NCBI RefSeq assembly: GCF_000429625.1
Contig: NZ_AUCF01000009.1
Span: forward strand, 124,001 to 188,000
Length of the DNA stretch: 64,000 nucleotides
Direction: 5' to 3'
Source of the DNA: Azospirillum halopraeferens DSM 3675
GTDB taxonomy: Bacteria > Pseudomonadota > Alphaproteobacteria > Azospirillales > Azospirillaceae
The position numbers and the translations under genes were made by a program. Each line of letters begins with the position of its first letter. The stretch's first letter is position 1. Below are positions 27,192-36,880 of the stretch, piece after piece. The notes beneath the pieces were generated by a model, which was not told the origin of the DNA, did no database searches, and saw only the letters and a list, made by a program, of their open reading frames with translations.

Positions 27192-27674
27192 ATGGTCCAG
27201 GTCGACGGGTTGGATCGTCTGCTCCGGGAGCACCCGTTCTTCCGGGAGTTCGACGCCGAGGCGCTGGCGCTGATGGCCGGCTGCGCGCGCAACGAACGGT
27301 TCGAGGCGGGGCAGGTGATCCTGCGCGCCGGTGATGCGGCGGACCGCTTCTACATCCTGCGCCACGGCGACGTGGCGGTGGAGGTGGCTATCCCCGGCCG
27401 CGGCCGCCGGCCGCTGGAGACGCTGCACGCCGGCGACATCCTCGGCTGGTCCTGGCTGGTGCCGCCCTACCGGCTCACCTTCGACGCCCGTGCCCTGACG
27501 CTGGTGCGGGCCATCAGCCTGGACGCCGCCTGCCTGCGCGCGAAGATGGAGGAGAACCACGAGATGGGCTACCGCCTCCTGCAACGCTTCGTGCCGGTGA
27601 TGGCGGAACGGCTGACCGCAGCGCGGTTGCAGCTTCAGGACCTCTACGGGCCCTCCGCGGCCCCGGTCCTGTAG
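27192..27674 (+). CDS. CRP-like cyclic-nucleotide-binding-fold protein without DNA-binding domain
   Basis: The 160-residue product is a single cNMP-binding beta-barrel: [13 protein letters not shown], then [22 protein letters not shown] where the phosphate-binding cassette would be, then a C-terminal helix of about 40 residues. There is no helix-turn-helix. In CRP-type cassettes a G-E-x-x-G-E and a later R bind the nucleotide; here the first glutamate position reads D and the second W (GDILGW), so canonical cAMP binding is unlikely. It sits inside the hydrogenase operon with a very strong ribosome site (GGAAGGAGGG, 27176-27184) and nine to twelve base gaps on both sides. A regulatory or assembly subunit of the hydrogenase is inference from this context, where related proteins have also been noted in other group 3b operons. 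Confidence 0.75.
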   Translation: MVQVDGLDRLLREHPFFREFDAEALALMAGCARNERFEAGQVILRAGDAADRFYILRHGDVAVEVAIPGRGRRPLETLHAGDILGWSWLVPPYRLTFDARALTLVRAISLDAACLRAKMEENHEMGYRLLQRFVPVMAERLTAARLQLQDLYGPSAAPVL

Positions 27675-27686
27675 GGGAGGACGGCC

Positions 27687-28577
27687 ATGGGAATCGACCT
27701 GCCGGACCCGGCCGTGATCGCGCCGGCCGCCCCCGCCCCCGCCCCCGCAGCCGCCGCGGACCCCATGACGCCGCGCCCCTTCCGGGTGCTGCGCACCAAG
27801 CGGGAGCTGTCGGACACCTTCACCCTGTGGCTGGAGGCCGCCGACGGCACCCCCTTCGCCTTCCGGCCCGGCCAGTTCAACATGGTCTACACCTTCGGCG
27901 TCGGGGAGGTGCCGATCTCCATCTCCGGCGATCCCGCCGACCCGTCCGTGCTGGTGCACACCATCCGCTCCGTCGGCAAGGTGACGGAGGCGCTGGGCCG
28001 TCTCGGCCCCGGCGCCACGGTGGGCATCCGCGGCCCCTTCGGCTCCGCCTGGCCGGTGGAGGTGGCGGACGGCCACGACGCGGTGTTCGTCGCCGGTGGC
28101 GTCGGCCTGGCGCCCCTGCGCCCGGCCATCTACCGGGTGCTGGCCCAGCGGGCGAAGTACGGCAACGTGGTCATCCTCTACGGTGCGCGCACGCCGGAGG
28201 ACATGCTGTTCGCGCGTGAGCTGCAACAGTGGCGGGGCCGCTTCGACGTATCGGTGCACGTCACCGTCGACCGCGTCACCGGCCACTGGGGCGGCAAGGT
28301 CGGGGTGGTGACCAACCTGATCAAGGCCGGCGGCTTCGACCGCCGCGACGCGGTCGCCTTCGTGTGCGGGCCCGAGGTGATGATGCGCTACGCCGCCGAG
28401 GCGCTGGTGGAGCGCGGCACCGCGCGGGAGAATGTGTGGCTGTCCATGGAACGCAACATGAAGTGCGCCGTCGGCTTCTGCGGCCACTGCCAGTTCGGCC
28501 CGACCTTCGTGTGCCGCGACGGCCCGGTCTACCGGTACGACGCGCTGGAGAAGCTGCTCACCGTGTGGGAGCTGTAG
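27687..28577 (+). CDS. hydG: Group 3b [NiFe]-hydrogenase gamma subunit (FAD/NAD(P)-binding)
   Basis: The 296-residue product is a ferredoxin-reductase-type flavoprotein like PyrK and SudB. The FAD barrel includes [22 protein letters not shown], the NAD(P) Rossmann domain [21 protein letters not shown], and a C-terminal [2Fe-2S] site is formed by Cys260, 265, 268 and 276 (C-x4-C-x2-C-x7-C). It is the site of NAD(P) reduction or oxidation in this hydrogenase class. A Pro/Ala-rich N-terminal tail of about 25 residues is unusual. ATG at 27687 has GGGGAGG upstream. Follows the CRP-like gene by 12 bases and is followed by hydD two bases later. Confidence 0.85.
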   Translation: MGIDLPDPAVIAPAAPAPAPAAAADPMTPRPFRVLRTKRELSDTFTLWLEAADGTPFAFRPGQFNMVYTFGVGEVPISISGDPADPSVLVHTIRSVGKVTEALGRLGPGATVGIRGPFGSAWPVEVADGHDAVFVAGGVGLAPLRPAIYRVLAQRAKYGNVVILYGARTPEDMLFARELQQWRGRFDVSVHVTVDRVTGHWGGKVGVVTNLIKAGGFDRRDAVAFVCGPEVMMRYAAEALVERGTARENVWLSMERNMKCAVGFCGHCQFGPTFVCRDGPVYRYDALEKLLTVWEL

Positions 28578-28579
28578 CC

Positions 28580-29377
28580 ATGCCCAATGCCCGCAAACCC
28601 GCGCCCACCCGGCCCAAGCTGGCGGTGTGGAAGTTCTCGTCCTGCGACGGCTGCCAGCTCTCGCTGCTCGACTGTGAGGACGAGCTGCTGGCCGTCGCCG
28701 GGGCGGTGGAGATCGCCTATTTCCTCGAAGCGACACGCATGGAGATCAAAGGCCCCTACGACGTCTCGCTGGTCGAGGGCTCCATCACCACGCCGCACGA
28801 CGCCGCGCGCATCCGCAAGATCCGCCGGCAGTCGAAGGTGCTGATCACCATCGGCGCCTGCGCCACGGCCGGCGGTATCCAGGCCATGCGCAACTTCCGC
28901 GACGTGGAGGCGTTCACCCGCGCGGTCTATGCCCATCCCGAATACATCGACGCGCTGGCCACCTCCACCGCCATCCAGGACCATGTGGCGGTGGATTTCG
29001 AGCTGCGCGGCTGTCCGGTGAACAAGTACCAGCTTCTCGAGGTGCTGAACGCCTTCCTGAACGGCCGCAAGGCGGTGGTGCCGGCGCACAGCCAGTGCGT
29101 GGAGTGCAAGATGAACGGCAGCGTCTGCGTCATGGTGGCGCACGGCACGCCGTGCCTCGGCCCGGTGACCCAGGCCGGCTGCGGCAACCTGTGCCCGGCC
29201 TGCGACCGCGGCTGCTACGCCTGCTTCGGCCCCAAGGAATCCCCCAACACCGCCAGCCTGGCCAACCGCCTGCGCGAGCTGGGCCTGGACCGCCGTGACC
29301 TGGCCCTGGCCTTCCGCTCCTTCACCGCCAACGCCGAAGCCTTCCGGCAGGAGGGGGACGTGCATGATGAGCGCTGA
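28580..29377 (+). CDS. hydD: Group 3b [NiFe]-hydrogenase small (delta) subunit
   Basis: The 265-residue product is the small subunit that binds the cluster next to the NiFe site. Cluster ligands are visible in [14 protein letters not shown] (Cys22, 25), IGACATAGG and RGCPVNKYQ, with a cysteine-rich second half ([29 protein letters not shown]) able to bind two more [4Fe-4S] clusters. There is no twin-arginine signal, which fits a cytoplasmic enzyme and excludes the periplasmic uptake types. ATG at 28580 overlaps nothing and lies two bases after the hydG stop. It is followed by a hairpin and then hydA. Confidence 0.88.
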   Translation: MPNARKPAPTRPKLAVWKFSSCDGCQLSLLDCEDELLAVAGAVEIAYFLEATRMEIKGPYDVSLVEGSITTPHDAARIRKIRRQSKVLITIGACATAGGIQAMRNFRDVEAFTRAVYAHPEYIDALATSTAIQDHVAVDFELRGCPVNKYQLLEVLNAFLNGRKAVVPAHSQCVECKMNGSVCVMVAHGTPCLGPVTQAGCGNLCPACDRGCYACFGPKESPNTASLANRLRELGLDRRDLALAFRSFTANAEAFRQEGDVHDER

Positions 29378-29383
29378 GGTCCG

Positions 29384-29410
29384 CCCTCCCTCGCCTCCGG
29401 CGGGGGAGGG
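29384..29410 (+). promoter_or_regulatory. Strong hairpin between hydD and hydA
   Basis: Bases 29384-29395 pair with 29399-29410 to give a 12-base stem with one G-T pair and a three-base loop, within the 129-base gap between the small and large subunit genes. There is no T run, so an attenuating or mRNA-processing role is more likely than full termination. Confidence 0.5.
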
Positions 29411-29506
29411 AACCCGGAACGATCACGCAGGCATCAACACCGGCATCCTCGGCAACCCCGAAGGCGTCGCCGCGACGATCCCGGGACACATCGCAGAGGT
29501 GAACCC

Positions 29507-30820
29507 ATGACCGTCCTCGAATCGGCCCCCGGCACCCGCACCATCAAGGTCGATGCGCTCGCCCGCGTCGAGGGCGAGGGGGCGTTGTACGTCCGGGTCC
29601 GGAACGGTGTGGTCCGGGACGTGAAGTTCCGCATCTTCGAGCCGCCGCGCTTCTTCGAGGCCCTGTTGCAGGGTCGTCCCTATTCCGACGCGCCCGACAT
29701 CACCGCGCGCATCTGCGGCATCTGCCCCGTCGCCTATCTGATGGGCGCCAGCCTGGCCATGGAGGAGGCGCTGGGGGTGGAGGTGCCCGACACCATCCGC
29801 CGCATCCGCCGCCTGATGTACTGCGGCGAGTGGATCGAGAGCCACGTGCTGCACGCCTACCTGCTGCACGCGCCGGACTTCATGGGGTTCGAGGATGCCC
29901 TGCAGATCGCCAGGGTCCACCCCGGCGTGGTGGAGCGGGCGCTGGAGCTGAAGAAGCTGGGCAACCGCATCCTGGAGGTGATCGGCGGGCGCGCCGTCCA
30001 CCCCGTGAACACGAAGGTCGGCGGCTTCTACAAGGCGCCGCGCAAGGCCGAGGTGCGCGGGCTGGCCGAGCCGCTGAAGCGGGCGGTGGACGACTCCCTG
30101 GCCACCATCAGGCTGTTCGCCGGGCTGGAGTTCCCCGCCTTCGAATACGACTACACCTTCGTCGCCCTGCACCATCCCGAGGACTACGCCATCGAGCGCG
30201 GCCGGCTGGTGTCCAACCGCGGCCTCGACATCCCCGTCAGCGCCTTCGAGGACCATTTCGACGAGGAGCACGTAAAGCACTCCAACGCGCTGCACGGCGT
30301 GCTGAAGGACGGCAGCGGGCCGTACATGACCGGCCCGCTCGCCCGCTACGCCCTCAACCACGACCAGCTTTCGCCCCTGGCCCGCGAGGCGGCGGCCGAG
30401 GCCGGTCTGGGCCGCGTCGTGCGCAACCCGTTCCAGAGCATCCTGGTGCGGGCGGTGGAGACGCTGTACGCCTGCGAGGAGGCGCTGAAGCTGGCCGAGG
30501 CGTACGAGGAGCCGGCGCCGCCGTCCGCCCCCGTCACGGTGCGCGCCGGCAGCGGCACCGGCTGCACCGAGGCGCCGCGCGGCATCTGCTGGCACCGCTA
30601 CGACCTGGACGCCGAGGGGCGCATCCTCACCGCCCGCATCGTCCCCCCCACCGCGCAGAACCAGAAACAGATCGAGCGCGACCTGTGGGGCGTGGTGGCG
30701 GCCAACCTCGACCTGCCCGACGATCAGCTCAAGTGGCGCTGCGAGCAGGCGATCCGCAACTACGACCCCTGCATCTCCTGCGCCACCCATTTCCTCACCC
30801 TCACGGTTGAGCGGGAGTAG
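29507..30820 (+). CDS. hydA: Group 3b [NiFe]-hydrogenase large (alpha) subunit
   Basis: The 437-residue product carries the NiFe active site. The N-terminal ligand motif is RICGICP with Cys70 and Cys73 and the C-terminal motif is DPCISCATH with Cys422 and Cys425, so all four nickel ligands are present. The protein ends nine residues after His428 (FLTLTVERE), the tail expected to be removed by a maturation peptidase; that enzyme is at 32711-33193. It has the R-V-E-G-E-G opening of the family. No signal peptide. ATG at 29507. Its last 20 bases overlap the end of the convergent EamA gene. H2 oxidation coupled to NAD(P) reduction, or the reverse, is the known role of group 3b enzymes. Confidence 0.9.
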   Translation: MTVLESAPGTRTIKVDALARVEGEGALYVRVRNGVVRDVKFRIFEPPRFFEALLQGRPYSDAPDITARICGICPVAYLMGASLAMEEALGVEVPDTIRRIRRLMYCGEWIESHVLHAYLLHAPDFMGFEDALQIARVHPGVVERALELKKLGNRILEVIGGRAVHPVNTKVGGFYKAPRKAEVRGLAEPLKRAVDDSLATIRLFAGLEFPAFEYDYTFVALHHPEDYAIERGRLVSNRGLDIPVSAFEDHFDEEHVKHSNALHGVLKDGSGPYMTGPLARYALNHDQLSPLAREAAAEAGLGRVVRNPFQSILVRAVETLYACEEALKLAEAYEEPAPPSAPVTVRAGSGTGCTEAPRGICWHRYDLDAEGRILTARIVPPTAQNQKQIERDLWGVVAANLDLPDDQLKWRCEQAIRNYDPCISCATHFLTLTVERE

Positions 30821-31733
30821 GCCGGGTCACCAGCCGGATGGCGATCGCCACCGGCACGATGCCGAGCAGGTCGGGCAGGTGCACCGGCTCGCCCAGCAGC
30901 GCCCAGCCGAACAGCAGGCCCAGCGGCGGCATCAGGAAGTGGTAGGCGCTGGCCGCCGTCGCCGTGGTGCGGGCGATCAGCGCGTACCACAGCAGATGCG
31001 CGCCGATCGACACCACCACCACCAGATAGGCCAGCGACAGGCCGAGCGAGGCGGTGAGGGTGACGGCGCCCGCATCCTCCAGCGCCAGCGCCACCGGCAG
31101 CAGCACCACCCCGCCGGCCAGCGTCTGCACACCGCCGTTGACCGCCAGCCCGGCCGGCGGCGCGTGGCGCTTGTACAGGAGCGTCCCCGCCACCATGGCG
31201 ACCAGCGCCCCCACCGCCAGCAGGATGCCCGCGGGATCGTCGGCCCCGCCGTTCAGCCGCCCGCGCACGATGATCCCGACGCCCAGCACCCCCAGCACCA
31301 GCCCCGCCCCCTTGGCCGCGGTCAGCCGCTCGCCCAGCAGCGGCGCCGCCACCGCAGCGGTCAGCACCGGGGCGGAACTGACGATGATCGCCACCAGCCC
31401 CGAGGACACCGTCTCCATGGCCACGAAGCAGAGCCCCAGATAGAGCGCCGTGTTGACGACGCCGAGTGCCGCCAGAACCAGCCAGCCCCGTCCGTCCAGC
31501 CGCCGCAGGTGCCCCAGCGCGGCGGCGGCGGCCAGCAGCACCGCGCCGGCCAGCAGGAAGCGGACCGACAGCATAAGCAGCGGCGGCGCGTCGGCCAGGG
31601 CGATCTTGCCCACCGCGAACGCCGAACTCCACCCCAGGCAGAAGGGCACCACCAGGGACAGCGGCGCCCCGGTGCTGCGCTCCCCCGCCGCCTGTTCCCC
31701 TGCCGGCACCGTGCCGGCCATGGCCCGTGTCAT
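30801..31733 (-). CDS. EamA/DMT-superfamily transporter
   Basis: The 310-residue product has ten hydrophobic helices in two EamA halves (about residues 22-155 and 165-300), typical of RhaT/EamA drug/metabolite exporters. The ATG at 31733 is chosen because of GGAGGGA just upstream; an in-frame upstream ATG at 31814 would run into the regulator's operator. It is divergent from the LysR gene with 96 bases between, the usual arrangement for a transporter controlled by its neighbouring regulator. Substrate not predictable. It interrupts the hydrogenase locus without obvious functional link; its 3-prime end overlaps hydA by 20 bases. Confidence 0.8.
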   Translation of the reverse strand: MTRAMAGTVPAGEQAAGERSTGAPLSLVVPFCLGWSSAFAVGKIALADAPPLLMLSVRFLLAGAVLLAAAAALGHLRRLDGRGWLVLAALGVVNTALYLGLCFVAMETVSSGLVAIIVSSAPVLTAAVAAPLLGERLTAAKGAGLVLGVLGVGIIVRGRLNGGADDPAGILLAVGALVAMVAGTLLYKRHAPPAGLAVNGGVQTLAGGVVLLPVALALEDAGAVTLTASLGLSLAYLVVVVSIGAHLLWYALIARTTATAASAYHFLMPPLGLLFGWALLGEPVHLPDLLGIVPVAIAIRLVTRPTPAQP

Positions 31734-31808
31734 CGCTCCCTCCGTCGTTGTCGCAGGGAAGAGACTGGGCGCGGGGTATCGCATTGGGAAATGAAATGGT
31801 ATGATCGA

Positions 31809-31827
31809 ATCCATTCACAAAATGGAT
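31809..31827. promoter_or_regulatory. Palindromic operator between eamA and lysR genes
   Basis: ATCCATT and AATGGAT form a perfect 7+7 inverted repeat with a five-base centre, containing a T-N11-A core. It sits three bases before the LysR-type start and 75 bases before the divergent transporter start, a typical place for autoregulation by a LysR protein. Binding is inference. Confidence 0.5.
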
Positions 31828-31829
31828 GA

Positions 31830-32714
31830 ATGGCGATGGCCGAACTGGACCTGACCCTGTTGCGCACCTTCGTCTCGGTGGTCGAAACCGGCGGTTTCAC
31901 CCGGGCCGGGGAGCGGGTGCACCGCACCCAGTCCACCATCAGCCAGCAGGTCCGCCGGCTGGAGGAGGCGCTGGGGGTGACGCTGCTGGAGCGCGGCACC
32001 CGCTCCGTCGCCCTGACCGACGAGGGGGAGCGGCTGCTGGCCTACGCCCGCCGCCTGCTGACCCTCAACGACGAGGCGCGCGCCGCGCTGGCCACCGGCC
32101 GCGAGGCGGTGGAGGTGGTGCGGGTCGGCGTGCCGGAGGACTATGCGGTGGATCGGCTGCCCGCCGTGCTGTCCGCCTTCGCCCGGCGCAACCGGCGCTA
32201 CCGGCTGGACGTGCGTTGCGACATCAGCGTGCGGCTTCGCCACGGCTTCGAGACGGGCGAGCTGGACGTGGCGCTGCTGAAGCAGGAACCGGGCCGGCCC
32301 GGCGCCACCGCCGTGTGGCGGGAGCCGCTGTGCTGGGCCGCCGGTGCCGGTCACGAGGTGCACCGGGACGACCCGCTGCCGCTGGTCCTGTTCCCGCTGG
32401 GCTGCGTCTACCGCCACCGGGCGGTGCACGAGCTGGACGCCGCCGGCCGGCGCTGGCGGGTCGCCTACTCCAGCCCCAACCTGTCGGGGGTGCAAGCGGC
32501 GGTGCTGGCCGGGCTGGGGGTCGGGGTGCTGGCGCGCTCCTCCCTGCCGGCGGGGGCACGGGTGCTGGGCCCGGCCGACGGGCTGCCGGCCCTGCCCGAC
32601 ACGGAACTGGCGCTGCTCGCCGCGCCGGGAGCGGGTGACGGGGCCCGGCTGGTGGCGGAGCTGCTGTCCGGGTCGCTGGCCGGCGGCGACCATCCGCGGG
32701 AGGCGGCGGCATGA
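31830..32714 (+). CDS. LysR-family transcriptional regulator
   Basis: The 294-residue product has the N-terminal winged HTH (LDLTLLRTFVSVVETGGFTR onward, residues 6-65, with AGERVHRTQSTISQQVRRLE as the recognition part) and a periplasmic-binding-like effector domain from about residue 90. The effector is not predictable. It diverges from the EamA transporter, the most likely target. Its stop overlaps the start of the hydrogenase maturation peptidase by four bases (ATGA), so the peptidase is translationally coupled to this regulator, which is an unusual pairing. ATG at 31830; a second ATG at 31836 is possible. Confidence 0.85.
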   Translation: MAMAELDLTLLRTFVSVVETGGFTRAGERVHRTQSTISQQVRRLEEALGVTLLERGTRSVALTDEGERLLAYARRLLTLNDEARAALATGREAVEVVRVGVPEDYAVDRLPAVLSAFARRNRRYRLDVRCDISVRLRHGFETGELDVALLKQEPGRPGATAVWREPLCWAAGAGHEVHRDDPLPLVLFPLGCVYRHRAVHELDAAGRRWRVAYSSPNLSGVQAAVLAGLGVGVLARSSLPAGARVLGPADGLPALPDTELALLAAPGAGDGARLVAELLSGSLAGGDHPREAAA

Positions 32715-33167
32715 GCCCCGCGTGGTCCGGCACGCTCGTCCTCGGCATCGGCAACCGTTTGCGCAGCGACGACGGGGTGGGCCCCCGGGTCGCCGACCGC
32801 CTGGCCGCGGCCGGGGTGGCGGCGGCGGAGCATTCGGGCGAAGGGGCGGGGCTGATGGCCGCCTGGGAGGGGGCGGAGCGGGTGGTGCTGGTGGACGCCA
32901 CCCGCTCCGGCGCCGCTCCGGGGACCCTGGTGCGCCTGGACGCCACGGCGCAGGCGCTGCCGCGCGACCTGCTGCGCTGTTCCAGCCACCTGTTCGGCGT
33001 GGCCGAGGCGGTGGAGACGGCGCGCGCCCTGAACCGCCTGCCGCCCGTCCTGATCGTCTACGGGATCGAGGGGGGGCGTTTCGACTTCGGCGAGTCGCTG
33101 ACCCCCGCGGTGGCCGCCGCCGCCGGGGAGGCGGCGCGGCGCATCGCCGGGGAACTGGGGGTGGTGC

Positions 33168-33193
<26 letters not shown>
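32711..33193 (+). CDS. [NiFe]-hydrogenase maturation peptidase (HycI/HybD family)
   Basis: The 160-residue product has the family opening LGIGNRLRSDDGVG (residues 11-24) in which acidic residues bind nickel of the precursor large subunit, then VVLVDATRSG with the second aspartate and SSHLFGVAEAV with the histidine ligand. These peptidases cleave the C-terminal tail of the large subunit after nickel insertion; the likely target is HydA, whose nine-residue tail is seen at 30790-30817. The gene is coupled to the LysR gene. No HypA-F accessory genes are in the window, so these are elsewhere. The 3-prime end overlaps the convergent epimerase gene by 26 bases. Confidence 0.85.
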
Positions 33194-34097
<904 letters not shown>

Positions 34098-34760
34098 TCG
34101 GTGCTCCCTTTCCGCTGCCGGCGCCGGCCGTACCGCCGGCGCCCCCGCAACAACGGCGATCATCGTCCAAAGGTGCCGCCGTGGCCAACGCCTCTTCGGC
34201 GTTACCTGCGACCGGTCCGCCGTCGCGGTCGGCGGAAGCCGTTCGGCGAATCGCCGGTCGATGACGGTCGTGTTGCAACGGGACAGGCGCCATCGCTTGT
34301 TCAACAGGCTTATCCACCGGGTTGCCAACAGAACTGTGGATAACTCCGGTCAAGCCGGCCCGGCGGCTCTCGTTGCCTCCTCCCGGTACCCCCGGTGCAA
34401 CCGGAACGTGACGGCCGGTTTATGTCTGTCTGCCGATCCGGGCGTCGCGCCGGACCGGGAAACACAGCCAAGCCCCGGCGCGGAAGCCGCGGGCCGGCAC
34501 ATTGACCAAAGCCTGCAAATCTTCCGGCGTATTCATGCTCCGGTGGAACGGTACTCTTCTCGCCCGGCGGGATCTTGTTTCGTACCCCTGAGACAATCCA
34601 TCGCACCCGGCTTGCGCAAAACGATCAAAATACGCCTTTATTGTTTTGAGATTCGCTGCACAGCGCGGGCCCCGCGATTGGTGATGCTAGCTACTATTTA
34701 AGGTTGATATTCCGCGCAAAAGGCTGCGCATTATTCGGCATTGTCTGAGGGGTTCGCATT
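34098..34760. other. Long intergenic region with DnaA boxes and AT-rich tail
   Basis: The 663 bases contain no convincing gene. Two DnaA boxes lie at 34310-34343. From about 34615 to 34750 the sequence is unusually AT-rich for this genome (runs such as CGCCTTTATTGTTTTGAG and ACTATTTAAGG). The region separates the epimerase (minus) and a membrane protein (plus), so it should also hold promoters. Confidence 0.5.
34310..34343. promoter_or_regulatory. Pair of inverted DnaA boxes
   Basis: TTATCCACC (34310-34318, one mismatch to TTATCCACA) and TGTGGATAA (34335-34343, a perfect box on the minus strand) face each other with 16 bases between. A perfect and a near-perfect box this close are unlikely by chance in 70 percent GC DNA. 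Could be an origin element or a DnaA-regulated promoter. Confidence 0.6.
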
Positions 34761-36407
34761 ATGGGGTCGCCTAGAAGAATTGATACGCGGGTGCTTTTGT
34801 GTGCCGTTGCGACCATAATCGTTGTCGCGGCTCGTCTGGCGCTGGCGAGTCGGAGTGAATATTGTGGCGTTACGGATTCCTGCGTCTATCTCGCTTTGGC
34901 GCAATCGCTGGCTTCGGGTGGGGGCCACGACCTTCCCTTTGCCTGGACGTGGCTGACCAGCGTGACGGCGTTACCGCACCCGGCCATCGACTACTGGCGG
35001 CCGGGCACTGCCTATTTCCTGCTGGCTGTAGCCCCATTCATCGGTGTGACGCTGTTTTCGGGTGCGGTGGTCCAGGAAGTCCTGAGCATCGGGATCGCCC
35101 TGGCCGCTGCCGCCATGGCCCGGCAGTTCACGCCGGAGCGGACGGTCGCGACGGCGGCCTATTTGATCGGCCTGACGCTCTCGCCCCTCTGGTGGGCCCA
35201 CCTCACCCCTGACAGCATGATCCTGTACGGGTGTCTGGTCGGATGGTTTCTGGTCCTCGTGGCCGATCCCGGCGGCGGTCCGGGCCGCATGACCCTGGTG
35301 CTGCTCCTGGTTGCGGCCGCCACCCTCACCCGGAACGATGCCGTCCTCCTTGGCGTCCCGCTTGCCGTGTCCATCGTTATTGCCGTGCACCGCCTGCGGC
35401 GGTCGGGAGAGACCGGATGGCGCCCGTTCTCGCCGCTGCTGGCCCTTGCACTGTTTCCCCTGGCCCTCCTTCCCGCTCATCTCCTCAACGCGGCTTTCCT
35501 CGGAAACGCCGATTCGGGCAGCCTGAAGATCGCCCTGTTTGTCACCGACCTCCGGCAGTTCCAATGGTACGGGCACACCCCGGGGATTGACGGCCTGCCG
35601 GCCGAAGGGTGGGGCCGGCTGTTGGCCCTGCGTGCGGAAGCTGTGGCGGTCACCGCCGTCCGCATCATGCGCCACTTCGACCAGGTGGCTACCTTCGCCG
35701 CGGCAGCGGGGGCGGTGTTGCTGCTGATCCGGCCGGGCTGTGTCCGCAACCCGGCCGCGCTCATGCCTGCTGCCGGTTTCGTTCTTGCCGCCTTTGCCGC
35801 CTACACGCTGGTGATGCCCGGCATCGGCACGCACGCCTTCCTGCGCACCTATTTCGGACTTCTGCCGGTGCTGGCTGCACTGGCGGCGTTGGCGCTGTGG
35901 CACTTCGCCCCGTCGCCGCGAGCCGCGACCGCGGGGTTGATGCTGATCCTTCTGTTCTCGACCGTGGACGGACTGTCGCACGCACGGCGGTTGCTCGCGG
36001 AGAATGCCGGCGCGCGCGACCGGATGGTGACGGTGGCGTCTGTGCTCGAGGGTATGCCCGTACCGGGACGCCCGGTTCGGGTTCTGATCGACGACCCGGC
36101 GCAGTTCCACGTCACGACCGGGGTGCCGGCGCTGCCCCTGCCATCGAATGGCGTTCCGGCGGTGGCAAGGGCGGCGCTTGATCACCGGGTCAGCCACGTC
36201 GTGGCCCCCCGCGCGCTCGGCCCGGATCTCATGCGGGCACTGGGAGGTGCCGCGGTCGAGGTGCCGGGGACGGATCTGATGGTGCTGCCGCTCGATCCGC
36301 AACCGGGTGGCGGCAATCCCGGCAACGTGAGCCGGGAGACGCCGGCAGCTTTGAACGACGCCTCGGCGGCGCGACGGGTCATGCAAACGACATCAATCTA
36401 TCGGTAG
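34761..36407 (+). CDS. Polytopic membrane protein, GT-C (GT39-like) glycosyltransferase-like
   Basis: The 548-residue product has about ten membrane helices (first near residues 11-30, the last near 370-400), an early periplasmic loop with D-S-C-V-Y-L-A-L-A-Q and PAIDYWRPGTAYFLL, and a C-terminal soluble part of about 130 residues. The topology and an acidic residue in the first loop resemble GT-C lipid-linked-sugar transferases (ArnT/PMT type), but I do not see a decisive motif. Codon use and GC are lower at the 5-prime end than in neighbours. ATG at 34761 follows GAGGGG. It is a single-gene unit. Confidence 0.6.
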   Translation: MGSPRRIDTRVLLCAVATIIVVAARLALASRSEYCGVTDSCVYLALAQSLASGGGHDLPFAWTWLTSVTALPHPAIDYWRPGTAYFLLAVAPFIGVTLFSGAVVQEVLSIGIALAAAAMARQFTPERTVATAAYLIGLTLSPLWWAHLTPDSMILYGCLVGWFLVLVADPGGGPGRMTLVLLLVAAATLTRNDAVLLGVPLAVSIVIAVHRLRRSGETGWRPFSPLLALALFPLALLPAHLLNAAFLGNADSGSLKIALFVTDLRQFQWYGHTPGIDGLPAEGWGRLLALRAEAVAVTAVRIMRHFDQVATFAAAAGAVLLLIRPGCVRNPAALMPAAGFVLAAFAAYTLVMPGIGTHAFLRTYFGLLPVLAALAALALWHFAPSPRAATAGLMLILLFSTVDGLSHARRLLAENAGARDRMVTVASVLEGMPVPGRPVRVLIDDPAQFHVTTGVPALPLPSNGVPAVARAALDHRVSHVVAPRALGPDLMRALGGAAVEVPGTDLMVLPLDPQPGGGNPGNVSRETPAALNDASAARRVMQTTSIYR

Positions 36408-36520
36408 CCCACCGGAACCGGTCACACCATACGCGCCGTCATTCTCCGGCATGGCCCATTGAGAACCGGACCGGCCGGGCGGTCTTGCCACTGCGGGGCG
36501 ATTTATGGTAAATGCGGGGT

Positions 36521-36751
36521 ATGATCGACACCCGACGCACCGGCGACCGCGGCCATGAGCCGATTCAGCCCGATTCCGGCGGTGGCCGTCTGGCGCCCAC
36601 CGGGCCCGGCGCCCGCGTGGCGCGCGCCGGCGAGGTGGGCGGTCGCCAGCGCATACCTACGGTCCGCCAGCTTGCCGGCCTGCTGGTCAACGGCATCCTC
36701 ACCCTGCCGCGCAACTACCGCCGCGGGATGTTCCTCGACATCGTGGTGTGA
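36521..36751 (+). CDS. Small hypothetical protein
   Basis: A 76-residue frame with a disordered Arg/Gly-rich first half and a more protein-like second half (RIPTVRQLAGLLVNGILTL and RGMFLDIVV) that could form two helices and a strand. No clear ribosome site precedes ATG 36521; an in-frame ATG at 36512 is equally weak. I do not recognise it. It ends just before repeat copy 2. Confidence 0.35.
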   Translation: MIDTRRTGDRGHEPIQPDSGGGRLAPTGPGARVARAGEVGGRQRIPTVRQLAGLLVNGILTLPRNYRRGMFLDIVV

Positions 36752-36756
36752 TGGGC

Positions 36757-36880
36757 TCATACGGCCGGAAAAAGCTCCGGTCCATTGGTTTCCGGCCGTG
36801 AAACCCGACAGATCAATGCTTTGCATGGATCGATAGCGTGATACCGACGGCATCATTCTGATGCCGTCGGTATCACGCCC
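36757..36880. repeat. Dispersed three-hairpin intergenic repeat, copy 2 (inverted)
   Basis: In reverse orientation to copy 1 it contains ACGGCCGGAAA/TTTCCGGCCGT (36761-36771 with 36789-36799), GATCAATGC/GCATGGATC (36811-36819 with 36823-36831, one mismatch) and a perfect 20-base stem (36836-36855 with 36859-36878) closed by a three-base loop. The last stem ends two bases before the stop codon of the minus-strand GT2 gene. It probably ends that transcript. Confidence 0.7.

Noticed and set aside
34261..34701. 146-codon plus-strand frame in the DnaA-box region
   Set aside because: No ribosome site, odd composition and no resemblance to known proteins; it crosses the DnaA boxes and AT-rich DNA.
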